From contig NZ_CP021431.1 of assembly GCF_002158905.1 (NCBI RefSeq), positions 3,488,001-3,552,000 on the forward strand: a stretch of DNA of 64,000 nt. Direction: 5' to 3'. The DNA comes from Yoonia vestfoldensis (GTDB taxonomy: Bacteria > Pseudomonadota > Alphaproteobacteria > Rhodobacterales > Rhodobacteraceae). Each line of letters starts with the position of its first letter. Position 1 is the first letter of the stretch. The translations under genes were made by a program, and so were the position numbers. Below the pieces are notes generated by a model. That model was not told the DNA's origin and did no database searches. It saw only the letters and a list, made by a program, of their open reading frames with translations. Below are positions 17,547 to 26,700 of the stretch, one piece after another.

Positions 17547-18278
17547 ATCGGCGGTCTCGACCTCTTCGCCGCGCAGCAGCACCTTGATCCGGTCCGCCAT
17601 CTGGGCGACGACCGCCAGATCATGGGTGATATAGATCGCAGCGGTGTTATATTGCGCAACAATGTCACGGATCGCCGATAGCACCTCGATCTGGGTGGTG
17701 ACATCCAGCGCGGTGGTCGGTTCGTCAAAGATGATCAGATCGGGGCGACAGGACATTGCCATCGCGGTCATCGCGCGCTGCAATTGCCCGCCAGAGACCT
17801 GATGCGGATAGCGAAAGCCGATTTCCTCTGGGTTGGGCAGACGCAGCTTGCGATAAAGCGCGATGCCATCCTCGGCGCTGTCCTTGCGCCCGGCGATACC
17901 GTGCTGCACCGGTGCCTCGACATGTTGGTCGATCAGGCGGTGGGCGGGGTTGAAACTGGCCGCTGCCGATTGCGCGACATAGGCGATGCGCTTGCCCAGC
18001 AGGTCACGCTTGACCGCAGCCGAGGCTGTCAGCAGGTCGATCCCGTCGAATTCCACGCTGCCGCCGCTGATCCGCACACCGTCACGGGTATAGCCCATCG
18101 CGGCCAGCCCCAGCGTGGATTTGCCTGCGCCGGATTCCCCGATCAGCCCCAGCACCTGCCCGCGTTGCAGGGTCAGGTTCACGCCCTTGATGATGGGCAG
18201 CCATGTCTCATCGCTGCGACCGTCGATCCGGATATCGCGGATCTTGACCAGAGGCGTGGTGTCAGGGGCTTGGGTCAT
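17547..18278 (-). pseudogene. Fused peptide ABC ATPase, N-terminal fragment separated by IS insertion
   Basis: This is the first half of a DppD-DppF-like fused ATPase. It has Walker A GESGAGKST (residues 47-55), signature VSGGQLQR, Walker B LIIFDEPTTALD and the switch His in YITHDLAVV, so the first ABC domain is nearly complete. At 17547 the frame enters the IS and continues for about 60 unrelated residues to a stop at 17367. It starts one base after the upstream permease stop. With the C-terminal fragment at 15078-16007 it would form one protein that energises uptake of peptides or related solutes. Confidence 0.87.
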
Positions 18279-18279
18279 G

Positions 18280-19476
18280 TCAGTCCTTCAACCCCGAGGA
18301 TTTGTGCAGCATCCAATCCACCACGAAATTCACCGCCACCGCCAAAAGCGCAATCGCACCGGCCGCCAGCAGCGGCGGGGTTGCCACCATCGGCGCGAAT
18401 TGCGCAAAATTCACGAAACCGCCCAGATCGCGCACCATGGTGCCCCAATCGGCAAGTGGCGGCTGGATCCCCACGCCAAGAAACGACAGCGACGCGATGG
18501 TCAGGAACACGAAACAGAACCGCAGCCCGAATTCGGCCAGCAAAGGGGCGGTGGCATTGGGCAGAATTTCGCGGAACATCAGGTATCCCATGCCTTCGCC
18601 GCGCAGCTTGGCCGCCTCGATGTAATCCATCACCACGATATTCTGCCCGACCGCCCGCGCCAGCCGGTAAACGCGGGTGCTGTCGATCACCGCGATGATC
18701 AGGATCATGAAATAGGTCTGCGGGATGCCCAGACGCGGCGCCCAGACGCTGGCGATGGTCATCAGCAACAGCGCAAAGATCAGCGACGGGATCGCCATCA
18801 GCACATCGACGATCCGCGACAGCAATTGATCCAGCCAGCCCCCCAGCGTCGCCGCCAGAAAGCCCATGCTGCCGCCCAAAAGGAACGCGATCACCGTGGT
18901 GACAAAGGCGATGCCCACCGTATTCTGCGCGCCATAGATCAGACGGCTCAGGATATCGCGGCCGATCTGGTCGGTGCCCAGCGGGAAATCGGGGTTGCCG
19001 CCCAGCGCGATATCGCCCCCCGGCATGATATTGGCCGGCACGCCCCGAATGATCTCGGCCTGCCCATATGGCGCAAGGAAAGACGCGAAAACCGCGACAA
19101 AGACATAGATCAGGATCATCATGATCCCGAAAGCCGCCGTCAGCGGCATGGACCGGAACAGGCGTTTGGTCTGTGGCGTACCGATGCTGCGCCCCAGCGC
19201 ACGAAACAGCCAGGCGGCAATGGCAAAGATGATAAAGCCTTCGACCGCGATACGCAGGAAAAAGAACTTGTTGGCGACCGCCGGATCAGGGCTGCGCCCT
19301 TGCATATAGGCCCAGACCAGCCAGACCAGCGCCGCCACCGCAAGGATATAGCCATAAGCCACGCCAAAGGTCATGTCGCGGAAATAGGGGGCGCGGCCCG
19401 TTGCTGCTTGCCCCGCAAAGCGGAACCCCCAGGCCAAGGCCGCAAACCCCAGCAATGCCGCAGCGAACCAGATCAT
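18280..19476 (-). CDS. Peptide-type ABC transporter permease (DppC/OppC-like)
   Basis: A 398-residue inner-membrane permease. The conserved binding-protein-dependent permease domain occupies the C-terminal half, with the EAA loop EAAKLRGEGMGYLMFREILP that contacts the ATPase. The N-terminus is longer than usual for DppC, with about four extra hydrophobic segments in the first 130 residues before the standard PLGTDQIGRDILSR region. It overlaps the preceding permease gene by four bases and is followed after one base by the split ATPase gene. Substrate cannot be read from sequence. Confidence 0.9.
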   Translation of the reverse strand: MIWFAAALLGFAALAWGFRFAGQAATGRAPYFRDMTFGVAYGYILAVAALVWLVWAYMQGRSPDPAVANKFFFLRIAVEGFIIFAIAAWLFRALGRSIGTPQTKRLFRSMPLTAAFGIMMILIYVFVAVFASFLAPYGQAEIIRGVPANIMPGGDIALGGNPDFPLGTDQIGRDILSRLIYGAQNTVGIAFVTTVIAFLLGGSMGFLAATLGGWLDQLLSRIVDVLMAIPSLIFALLLMTIASVWAPRLGIPQTYFMILIIAVIDSTRVYRLARAVGQNIVVMDYIEAAKLRGEGMGYLMFREILPNATAPLLAEFGLRFCFVFLTIASLSFLGVGIQPPLADWGTMVRDLGGFVNFAQFAPMVATPPLLAAGAIALLAVAVNFVVDWMLHKSSGLKD

Positions 19477-20465
19477 TTGGGATGCCTCAGCCGCGGGTTG
19501 GACAGGATCGACATGATATCGGCTGTCAGGTTCAGCAGGATATAGGCCGCCGCAAAGATCAGGCAGCAGGCCTGCACCACGGGGATATCGCGGAATTTCA
19601 CGCTATCCACGAACAGCTGCCCGATGCCGGGATAGACGAAAACGACCTCGACCACGACAACGCCAGTGATCAGATAGGCCAGGTTGATCGCCACGACATT
19701 GATGATCGGCGCCAGCGCATTGGGCAGCGCATGACGCACGATCACGCGCAAGGGCGACAAGCCTTTCAGCCGCGCCATCTCGATATAGGGTGACGATAGC
19801 AGGTTGATGATCGCCGCCCGCGTCATCCGCATCATATGGGCCGTCACCACCAGCGTCAGCGTCAGCGCAGGCAGCAGCGTCTTTTCCAGCCTTTCGCTGA
19901 AGGACATATCCGCAAAGATGTTGGACACGGCAGGCAGGATCGGGTTCAGCACCGCCAAGAACAGGATCAGCACATAGGCCAGAAAAAACTCGGGGCTGGA
20001 AATTGATGACAGGGTGAAGATGTTGGTGGCACGATCAAAGACCGAATTGCGGTAAAGAGCAGCCAGCACGCCCAGCACGATGGCGAAAGGCACGGCGATG
20101 GCGGCACTGACGGCGGCCAGGAACATCGTATTGGCGAAACGCGGGCCGATCTGTTGCGCAACGCTGCCTGCACCTGAATCAGAGCCGGTGAAATTGGCAA
20201 AGCTCGCCTGCGCGAAACTCGACCCGAAATCGCCCTGCAAAGCACCGCCAAGCCAGCTGAAATACCGCGTCACCATCGGCTGGTCCAAGCCCAGGTCGCG
20301 GCGGATCGCGGCGACGGATTCGGGTGTCGCGCCCTGGCCCAGGATGGATTGCGCAAAGTCACCGGGCAAAAGGTTCACTGCGACAAAGATCAGAACCGAC
20401 ACAACCAGAAGCGTCAAAAGTCCAAGTGCCAGCCGTTGTAGAATGATTGTCAGGACATTGCCCAA
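19473..20465 (-). CDS. Peptide-type ABC transporter permease (DppB/OppB-like)
   Basis: A 330-residue permease with about six membrane segments. The N-terminal helix VLTIILQRLALGLLTLLVV begins directly after the start I chose, TTG 20465, which has GGGGA eight bases upstream. The frame upstream to 20618 is not membrane-like and overlaps the neighbouring gene. The EAA-type loop is EMARLKGLSPLRVIVRHALP. The family hallmark DLGLDQP follows the first periplasmic loop. First gene of the transporter set, 58 bases downstream of the pip stop on the same strand. Confidence 0.88.
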   Translation of the reverse strand: MGNVLTIILQRLALGLLTLLVVSVLIFVAVNLLPGDFAQSILGQGATPESVAAIRRDLGLDQPMVTRYFSWLGGALQGDFGSSFAQASFANFTGSDSGAGSVAQQIGPRFANTMFLAAVSAAIAVPFAIVLGVLAALYRNSVFDRATNIFTLSSISSPEFFLAYVLILFLAVLNPILPAVSNIFADMSFSERLEKTLLPALTLTLVVTAHMMRMTRAAIINLLSSPYIEMARLKGLSPLRVIVRHALPNALAPIINVVAINLAYLITGVVVVEVVFVYPGIGQLFVDSVKFRDIPVVQACCLIFAAAYILLNLTADIMSILSNPRLRHPK

Positions 20466-20523
20466 ACCAATAGTTCCCCATTTACTAAGTGGGACTTTAG
20501 CGGCTGCACAGCGTCTGTAAAGA

Positions 20524-21519
20524 TCAAAGCCCCAGGTTGACCCGCTGCGTCCCCAGCATATCCATGCTGCGCACAAGTTCCGCGCTGATGCCCGGTTCGG
20601 ACAGCGCATGCCCCGCACGGCCGATCATGACCAGCCGCGCCTTGGGCCAGGCTTGCGCCAATTTATAGGCCGAAACGGGCGGACAGATCATGTCATAGCG
20701 TCCCTGCACGATGATGCCGGGAATGCCTGCGATCTTTGCCATTTGCGCGGGATGCAGAATTTGCTGATCCGCCGACAGAAAACCGGCATTGTGAAAATAA
20801 TGATTTTCCAGCCGGGCAAAGGCGCGGGCGTAATCGGCAGGGCTTTCGCCGGTCAGCCCGTCGCTATCCATCGCGGCCAGCGCGTTTTCCCATGACGCCC
20901 AGGCGCGGGCATAGCGGGTTTCCAGCGGCAGATCGCCGGAAAACAACCTGCGGTGATAGGCAGCGATCAGATCGCCATGTTCATCCTCGGGGATCATGCC
21001 GGCAAAGCGCGCCCAAAGATCGGGCCAGAATTTGCCCGCGCCACCGCCATAGAACCAATCCAGCTCTGGCTGGGTCATCAAGAAGACACCCCGCAGGGTC
21101 AGCGCGGCCACCCGGTCCGGATGCGCCTGGGCATAGATCAAGGCCAGCGTCGCCCCCCATGATCCGCCAAAAACGATCCAGCGATCAATGCCCAGGGCCT
21201 GCCGGATCTGTTCGATATCGGCGACAAGGTGCCACGTCGTATTCGCGGTCACGCTGGCATGCGGGCGCGATTTGCCACAGCCGCGCTGATCAAACAGCAC
21301 GATGCGAAAAATCGCCGGGTCAAAGTAACGGCGCATCGCGGGGCTACAGCCGCCACCCGGCCCGCCATGCAGCACGACAACCGCAATACCGTCCGGATTG
21401 CCGCATTGTTCAACATAAAGCCGGTGCCCGTCGCCGACATCCAGCACCCGCTGATCAAAAGGATCGACGGGGGGATAAAGGTGGGCACCCTGGCGCTTTT
21501 GTCCTACGACTTTGTCCAT
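20524..21519 (-). CDS. pip: Proline iminopeptidase
   Basis: An alpha/beta-hydrolase of 331 residues that removes N-terminal proline from peptides. The oxyanion motif HGGPGGG is at 51-57, DQRGCGKS at 77-84, and the nucleophile elbow GGSWGA has Ser120. The C-terminal His is in [11 protein letters not shown] chose ATG 21519 because homologues start close to YPPVDPF and because the longer frame overlaps ubiG on the other strand. It lies upstream of, and co-directional with, the peptide permease genes, so imported peptides may be its substrates; that link is inference. Confidence 0.92.
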   Translation of the reverse strand: MDKVVGQKRQGAHLYPPVDPFDQRVLDVGDGHRLYVEQCGNPDGIAVVVLHGGPGGGCSPAMRRYFDPAIFRIVLFDQRGCGKSRPHASVTANTTWHLVADIEQIRQALGIDRWIVFGGSWGATLALIYAQAHPDRVAALTLRGVFLMTQPELDWFYGGGAGKFWPDLWARFAGMIPEDEHGDLIAAYHRRLFSGDLPLETRYARAWASWENALAAMDSDGLTGESPADYARAFARLENHYFHNAGFLSADQQILHPAQMAKIAGIPGIIVQGRYDMICPPVSAYKLAQAWPKARLVMIGRAGHALSEPGISAELVRSMDMLGTQRVNLGL

Positions 21520-21583
21520 AGCCACCCTATATCGCGGAATGAAACAAGAAACCATGACCGCCGTAATCACCGGAGCCAAGAAA

Positions 21584-22324
21584 ATGTCCGCAACCAACAC
21601 CGTTGACCCCTCCGAGATCGCCAAATTCGAGGCGATGGCCGCCGAATGGTGGGATCTGAACGGCAAGTTCAAGCCGCTGCATATGATGAATCCGGTGAGG
21701 CTCGATTACATCACCCGCCAGATCGCGGCGGAATTCGGCCGTGATCTGCAAGGGCCTGCGCCTTTCGCGGGGCTGCGGTTGCTGGATATCGGTTGCGGCG
21801 GCGGGTTGCTTTGTGAACCGATGGCCCGGCTGGGGGCTGTGGTCGTGGGGGCCGATGCGGCCGAGCGCAATATCCCCGTGGCCCAGGTCCATGCCGCGCA
21901 ATCGGGGCTGGAGATCGATTATCGCCACACCACCGCCGAAGCGCTGGCCGAGGCCGGCGAAGAATTCGACGTCGTGCTGAACATGGAAGTGGTGGAACAT
22001 GTGGCAGACCCGCTTGGCTATCTGACGGCCTGCCAGCAATTGCTGAAACCGGGCGGTTTGCACATCTGTTCGACCATCAACCGCAACCCCAAATCATTCG
22101 CCATGGCGATTGTGGGCGCGGAATGGGTGATGCGCTGGCTGCCCAAGGGCACGCATGAATGGACGAAATTCATCACGCCCGATGAATTATTCGCGCTGCT
22201 GGAACAGGCCGGGCTGACTCCGGTGGACCGCAAGGGATTCGTGTTCAATCCGCTGCGGTTCACCTGGGCGATCAGTGATCGTGACCTGTCGGTAAATTAT
22301 GTGACTGCCGCGACCAAGGGCTGA
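21584..22324 (+). CDS. ubiG: Ubiquinone biosynthesis O-methyltransferase UbiG
   Basis: UbiG carries out both O-methylations in ubiquinone synthesis using S-adenosylmethionine. The 246-residue form starts at ATG 21584, preceded by GGAG at eight bases. Upstream in-frame ATGs at 21539 and 21554 are possible but lengthen the protein beyond the usual start just before [13 protein letters not shown]. The SAM motif is [11 protein letters not shown] (66-76). The EWWD and [11 protein letters not shown] stretches are diagnostic for the family. Divergent from pip. Confidence 0.95.
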   Translation: MSATNTVDPSEIAKFEAMAAEWWDLNGKFKPLHMMNPVRLDYITRQIAAEFGRDLQGPAPFAGLRLLDIGCGGGLLCEPMARLGAVVVGADAAERNIPVAQVHAAQSGLEIDYRHTTAEALAEAGEEFDVVLNMEVVEHVADPLGYLTACQQLLKPGGLHICSTINRNPKSFAMAIVGAEWVMRWLPKGTHEWTKFITPDELFALLEQAGLTPVDRKGFVFNPLRFTWAISDRDLSVNYVTAATKG

Positions 22325-22347
22325 GGTGGGTTCCAAAGAACTTTTAT

Positions 22348-22410
22348 GCCTCCGGCGGGGATCACGTCAAATCGCGCTTGCGCGAATTGACGCGCTCGGA
22401 AGATGGGCGG
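22348..22410. repeat. REP-like intergenic repeat split by a palindrome
   Basis: GCCTCCGGCGGGGAT (22348-22362) and GCTCGGAAGATGG (22394-22406) match the two halves of the repeat seen at 36380-36416 and, inverted, at 36468-36499. Between them lies a near-perfect hairpin at 22365-22392: 13-bp arms with one mismatch and a TT loop. It lies between the convergent ubiG and MarR genes and may also help terminate transcription. Confidence 0.55.
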
Positions 22411-22411
22411 C

Positions 22412-22855
22412 CTAGTCGATCTGACCGAGTTTGAGCCGCATTTCGCGCAGGACAGGCAGGGCGATGCGGACCTTTTCCTCGCCCACCTTGGCGACCGCTT
22501 CGGCGATAACAGGCGCGATGGCGGCGATGGCCGCGTCGCGGGCGGACAGGCCCGAGGGGCTGATGGATACCATCTTGCGGCGGGCATCGTCCCAATCGGG
22601 GCGGATATGCACCCAGCCGGCCCATTCCAGTTTGTGCAGCGTATTGGTCATGGCGCCGCGCGTCAGGTGAAAGGTCTTGGCCAATTGCGCGGGCGAGCGT
22701 TCGGCACCGCTATGCGCAAGATGGTTCAGCACCGAAAAATGCGACAATTCCATGCCCTTGGGCAGCACCTTGGCCACGGAGGCGCGCGCCAGCTGATCCA
22801 CGGCAAGGATTTCGCTGAACAAGGAAACGGCAAGGCTGGTGGCATTGTCGGGCAT
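22412..22855 (-). CDS. MarR-family transcriptional regulator
   Basis: A 147-residue winged-helix regulator. The recognition region is AQLAKTFHLTRGAMTNTLHK (about 56-75), followed by the wing with DWDDARRKMVSISPSG, where MarR proteins usually show DxRDGR. Its start overlaps the stop of the upstream nitrilase-type gene by one base, so both are probably on one transcript with the glutaredoxin gene. The effector and target are not evident. Confidence 0.9.
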   Translation of the reverse strand: MPDNATSLAVSLFSEILAVDQLARASVAKVLPKGMELSHFSVLNHLAHSGAERSPAQLAKTFHLTRGAMTNTLHKLEWAGWVHIRPDWDDARRKMVSISPSGLSARDAAIAAIAPVIAEAVAKVGEEKVRIALPVLREMRLKLGQID

Positions 22856-23685
22856 CAGGGACCTTTGAAAGAGCGATCATGGGTCAGCGCCGGAATGCGC
22901 TGGCGCGACCTTGCCACTTTCGCGAGGTCAAGATCAACAATGGCGATGCCGGTTTTGGCGCCCATATCGACCAAAACCTCGCCCCAGGGGGAAATCGCCA
23001 TGCTGTGGCCATGGGTCTGGCGCGGCTTGCCCCGGCTGATCGGATGGTCGCCCGTCTGCGCGGCGGCAAGCACATAGCAGCCGGTTTCGATGGCGCGGGC
23101 GCGCAGCAAAGGTTCCCAATGCGCCGCCCCGGTGACGGGCGAAAAGGCCGCAGGCACCAGCAGGATATCGGCCCCGGCCTGGGCCAGCGCGCGGTGCAAA
23201 GAGGGGAAACGGATATCATAGCAGATCGTCAGGCCAAGCGTGCCGAACGAGGTCTGGGCCAGCACGGCCTTGTCGCCGGGCCGGTAACCAGCTGATTCGC
23301 GAAAGGTTTCGGTGGCCGAGACATCCACGTCGAACATATGGATCTTGTCATAGCGGGCCATGATCGCACCTGTCGGGTCGATCAGGAATGACCGGTTCGC
23401 AAAACGACCATCTGCATCGCCCGTCTTAAGCGCCAGCGATCCGATCGACAGCCAGATGCCCAGATCCCGTGCCGTGGCGCGCAAGCCCGCAAGGGTGATG
23501 TCATCCTCTTCATGTTGCAGCACGTCGCGCTGATGTGCCCGGTCCTGCGAGACGCAATTCGTGACCTCGGGTGTCAGCACGAAACCCGCGCCCTGCGCCG
23601 CCGCCTGTGTGATCAGGTCACGCGTGGCGGCCAGATTGGCGACAGGATCATCGCCCGCGCAAAGCTGGACCAGCCCCGCCTTCAT
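22855..23685 (-). CDS. Carbon-nitrogen hydrolase, Nit2/omega-amidase-like
   Basis: A 276-residue nitrilase-superfamily enzyme. The catalytic triad is visible as Glu40 (TPEVTN), Lys114 (RYDKIHMFDV) and Cys155 (GLTICYDIRFP). These contexts match the Nit1/Nit2 branch, whose members hydrolyse alpha-keto acid amides or deaminated glutathione. Direct adjacency to a glutaredoxin gene (four-base overlap) would fit glutathione repair, but substrate assignment is inference. Confidence 0.9.
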   Translation of the reverse strand: MKAGLVQLCAGDDPVANLAATRDLITQAAAQGAGFVLTPEVTNCVSQDRAHQRDVLQHEEDDITLAGLRATARDLGIWLSIGSLALKTGDADGRFANRSFLIDPTGAIMARYDKIHMFDVDVSATETFRESAGYRPGDKAVLAQTSFGTLGLTICYDIRFPSLHRALAQAGADILLVPAAFSPVTGAAHWEPLLRARAIETGCYVLAAAQTGDHPISRGKPRQTHGHSMAISPWGEVLVDMGAKTGIAIVDLDLAKVARSRQRIPALTHDRSFKGP

Positions 23686-23939
23686 GCCGACAAAAGCGCG
23701 TCGAGCTTGCCTTGCCGGTCCAATGTCATCAGATCATCGCAGCCGCCCAGATGCTGATCCCCGATGAAGATCTGCGGCACGGTGCTGCTGCCTTTGGCGC
23801 GCTGGATCATCTCGGCGCGTTTTTCGGGCTGGGCGGTGATATTCACCTCGGTGAAACTGACGCCTTTGGCGCTAAGAACCCGCTTGGCCATATGGCAGTA
23901 ACCGCAGGTGGGTTTTGTATAGATCTCGACGTGTCGCAT
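23682..23939 (-). CDS. grxC: Glutaredoxin 3
   Basis: An 85-residue glutaredoxin with active site CGYC (Cys12 and Cys15), the conserved cis-Pro in TVPQIFIG and the glutathione-binding GGCDD near the end. It reduces disulfides with glutathione in the cytoplasm. Its stop overlaps the start of the nitrilase gene by four bases. The comF gene ends 32 bases upstream on the same strand. Confidence 0.95.
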   Translation of the reverse strand: MRHVEIYTKPTCGYCHMAKRVLSAKGVSFTEVNITAQPEKRAEMIQRAKGSSTVPQIFIGDQHLGGCDDLMTLDRQGKLDALLSA

Positions 23940-23971
23940 GACAGGTCTCCTTTGGCTGTGTCATGCGTGAT

Positions 23972-24697
23972 TTAGGCATCCTTGACGACGCGTGCCAGTG
24001 TTATCGTCGAAACCCCTGCGGCACCGCCGTGCAAAAGCGCCTCTGTGCAGGCCGCCAATGTCGCGCCAGAGGTCATCACATCATCGACCAACAGCACATG
24101 TTTGCCCGCGATCTGCGCCTGTTGTCTCGGGTGCACGGTGATCTGGCCGGACAGCGCGGCAAAACGGGCATCGCGGCTATGTCCTTCCAAAGGGGCGGTC
24201 TTGCGCGGGCGCAGGAGCGCATCGACACAGACAGGCCGTTGCAGGTCGCGCGCGATGACCTGCGCCAGCAAGGCGGCCTGGTTATAGCGCCGCCGCACCA
24301 ACCGCAGCCGGTGCAGCGGGACCGGCACGACGATTGTGTCGGGATGGATCAAGGCCCGCGCCAGCCGCGCCATCCACAGGCCCGCTGGCTGCGCCAGGTC
24401 GGTGCGGTCGCCATGTTTCAGCCCCAGCACCAGCTTGCGCCCGATCCCGGTATAGATCAGCGCCGCACGTCCCCGGTCCCAAGGCCGCGCGATGACCATG
24501 CAATCGTCGCATTGCAGCCGCTGGCCATCGCTCTCACCGGGCAGGGGCGTGCCGCAGCTGTCGCAGATCGTGCCGTCGATGAACCGGGTTTCACGCCAGC
24601 AGCTGCCGCAAAGCCCGTTTTCAGCCTGTGTCTGAGTCTCGCATGCGACGCATTGCGCCGGATAGATCGCCCTGATCACGCTTTGCATCCGCATCAT
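23972..24697 (-). CDS. comF: ComF-family phosphoribosyltransferase-like protein
   Basis: A 241-residue protein with an N-terminal zinc-finger region (CVACETQ, CGSCW, CDSCGTPL, CDDC) and a C-terminal phosphoribosyltransferase domain ending in the PRPP loop VLLVDDVMTSGAT. ComF proteins act in DNA uptake in competent bacteria, and homologues occur in many non-competent ones with uncertain roles. ATG codons at 24697, 24694 and 24688 are all possible starts. It is divergent from the next methyltransferase gene with only ten bases between starts. Confidence 0.88.
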   Translation of the reverse strand: MMRMQSVIRAIYPAQCVACETQTQAENGLCGSCWRETRFIDGTICDSCGTPLPGESDGQRLQCDDCMVIARPWDRGRAALIYTGIGRKLVLGLKHGDRTDLAQPAGLWMARLARALIHPDTIVVPVPLHRLRLVRRRYNQAALLAQVIARDLQRPVCVDALLRPRKTAPLEGHSRDARFAALSGQITVHPRQQAQIAGKHVLLVDDVMTSGATLAACTEALLHGGAAGVSTITLARVVKDA

Positions 24698-24707
24698 TGC
24701 ACCCTAC

Positions 24708-25544
24708 ATGGGCGACATGACCATGCCGCCGCCTCTTGTTGACCGGACTGCCCTGACGCGGCATCGCGCCCGCGCGCTGCCGGATCATCTGTTCCTGCAT
24801 CAGATCATCGCAGATGAAATTCAGGAAAGACTGATCGAGGTTAACAGATCGTTTAGATCAATCGCCATCGTGACCGGTTTCCCCGATTTCTGGCGCGCGC
24901 GCTATCCGCAGGCGGTGATCGTGGCCGATGATGACCTTTTGGCGCTGACCCCCGGCGCGCATGATCTGGTGCTGCATGTGATGGCGCTGCATTGGGCCAA
25001 TGATCCGGTCGGGCAATTGGTGCAATGCCGCCATGCCTTGCAGCCAGACGGGTTGCTGCTGGCGGCCTGTCTTGGCGGGCAGACCCTGCATGAACTGCGC
25101 ATCGCCCTGGCCGAGGCGGAAACCGCTGTCACCGGCGGGCTGTCGCCACGCGTGGCCCCGATGGGCGAGATCCGCGATCTGGGCGCCTTGCTGCAACGTG
25201 CCGGGCTGGCGCTGCCGGTGGCGGATGGGGCCAAAACGACGGTCAGCTATGCCAATATGTTCCATCTGATGCATGATTTGCGCAAGATGGGTGAAACCAA
25301 TGCCCTGACCCAGCGTCTGCGGTCAATGACACGGCGCAAGGTGCTGACGCAGGCCGCCAGTATCTATGCGCAGCATTACCGCAATCCCGCCAACCGCGTG
25401 GATGCCACGTTTGAAATCATCATGCTGACCGGCTGGGCCCCCGCAGACAGCCAGCCCCAGCCCCTGCGCCCCGGCAGTGCAAAAAGCCGCTTGGCCGATG
25501 CTTTGGGGGCAAAAGAAATACAGCTCGACAGGTCCAAGGATTGA
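24708..25544 (+). CDS. SAM-dependent methyltransferase-like protein (NDUFAF5/BioC-type)
   Basis: A 278-residue protein resembling the NDUFAF5 branch of class I methyltransferases: HDLVLHVMALHWANDPVGQL followed by ALQPDGLLLAACLGGQTLHEL is typical of it. In alphaproteobacteria and mitochondria these proteins are associated with respiratory complex I assembly. The classical glycine-rich SAM motif near residue 45-55 is poorly conserved here (SIAIVTGFPDFW), which may affect activity. No ribosome-binding site stands out. ATG 24717 and 24726 are alternative starts. Confidence 0.75.
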   Translation: MGDMTMPPPLVDRTALTRHRARALPDHLFLHQIIADEIQERLIEVNRSFRSIAIVTGFPDFWRARYPQAVIVADDDLLALTPGAHDLVLHVMALHWANDPVGQLVQCRHALQPDGLLLAACLGGQTLHELRIALAEAETAVTGGLSPRVAPMGEIRDLGALLQRAGLALPVADGAKTTVSYANMFHLMHDLRKMGETNALTQRLRSMTRRKVLTQAASIYAQHYRNPANRVDATFEIIMLTGWAPADSQPQPLRPGSAKSRLADALGAKEIQLDRSKD

Positions 25545-25602
25545 TTTGGAACGTAAGATATTTAAAAGCCGCTCAAATGACGATAACCAAAGGGTCATGA
25601 CC

Positions 25603-26685
25603 ATGTTCGATGCACAATCACCCGCAGAGACGGAACGCCCTGCGACCTGTCCTGTTCATGCAAACAAGGATCACCCCGCGATCAAACCCGCGCGGGTCGG
25701 GATTCTTGTTGCGAATCTTGGCACGCCGGATGCGACGGATTACTGGTCGATGCGCCGCTATCTGAACGAATTTCTGTCCGACAAGCGGGTCATCGATTAT
25801 TCCGCATGGCTCTGGCAGCCGCTGCTGCAACTGGTGATCCTGACCAAACGGCCGTTTTCCTCGGGGGCGGCCTATAAATCCATCTGGAACGAAGAGGCGA
25901 ACGAAAGCCCCTTGATGACGATCACCAAGGCGCAGACAGCCGCGATCCGCAAACAGATGGTGGACCGCTACGGCGATGATGTGCGCGTTGATTTCTGCAT
26001 GCGCTATGGCAATCCGTCGACCAAGTCCAAAGTGCGCGAAATGGTCGAGGCAGGCTGCACCAAGATCCTGTTCTTCCCGCTTTACCCGCATTACGCGGGG
26101 GCCACATCGGCCACGGCGAATGACCAGTTCTTCCGCGCGCTGATGGATGAAAAATGGCAGCCCATCGCGCGGGTCGTTGAACCCTATTTCGAGGAACCGG
26201 CCTATATCGAGGCTTTGGCCCAATCCATCGAAAAGGCCTATGCCGAGATCGAGATCAAGCCCGAGATGCTGATCTGTTCCTATCACGGTGTGCCGGAACG
26301 GTATCTGCGCGAAGGCGATCCCTATCATTGCCAGTGCCAGAAAACCACGCGCCTGCTGAAAGAACGGCTTGGCTGGGACAATACCCAGATCAAGACGACC
26401 TTCCAGTCGCGGTTCGGCCCAGAGGAATGGCTGAAACCCTATACCGTCAAAGAGGTCGCGCGCCTGGCCGAAGAAGACGGCCTGCGCCATATCGCTGTCT
26501 GCGCGCCCGCCTTTTCCGCCGATTGCATCGAAACGCTTGAAGAGATCAATGAAGAGATCAAGGAAAGCTTTGAAGAGGCCGGCGGCGAACATTTCACCTA
26601 TATTCCCTGCCTGAACGATGATGCCGCGCATATCGACGCGCTCTGCGGCGTGATCGACAAGAACCTCAAGGGCTGGCTGGGCTGA
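25603..26685 (+). CDS. hemH: Ferrochelatase
   Basis: HemH inserts ferrous iron into protoporphyrin IX, the last step of haem synthesis. The 360-residue form starts at ATG 25603, which has AGGG at eight bases; ATG 25597 is too close to it. Conserved segments are VANLGTPDATDYWSMRRYL, FFPLYPHYAGATSA with the metal-proximal His, and SYHGVPERYL. The C-terminal CAPAFSADCIETLEEINEE also matches the family. hemJ and hemW elsewhere in the window serve the same pathway. Confidence 0.97.
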   Translation: MFDAQSPAETERPATCPVHANKDHPAIKPARVGILVANLGTPDATDYWSMRRYLNEFLSDKRVIDYSAWLWQPLLQLVILTKRPFSSGAAYKSIWNEEANESPLMTITKAQTAAIRKQMVDRYGDDVRVDFCMRYGNPSTKSKVREMVEAGCTKILFFPLYPHYAGATSATANDQFFRALMDEKWQPIARVVEPYFEEPAYIEALAQSIEKAYAEIEIKPEMLICSYHGVPERYLREGDPYHCQCQKTTRLLKERLGWDNTQIKTTFQSRFGPEEWLKPYTVKEVARLAEEDGLRHIAVCAPAFSADCIETLEEINEEIKESFEEAGGEHFTYIPCLNDDAAHIDALCGVIDKNLKGWLG

Positions 26686-26700
26686 CAGAAAGGACGCAAG

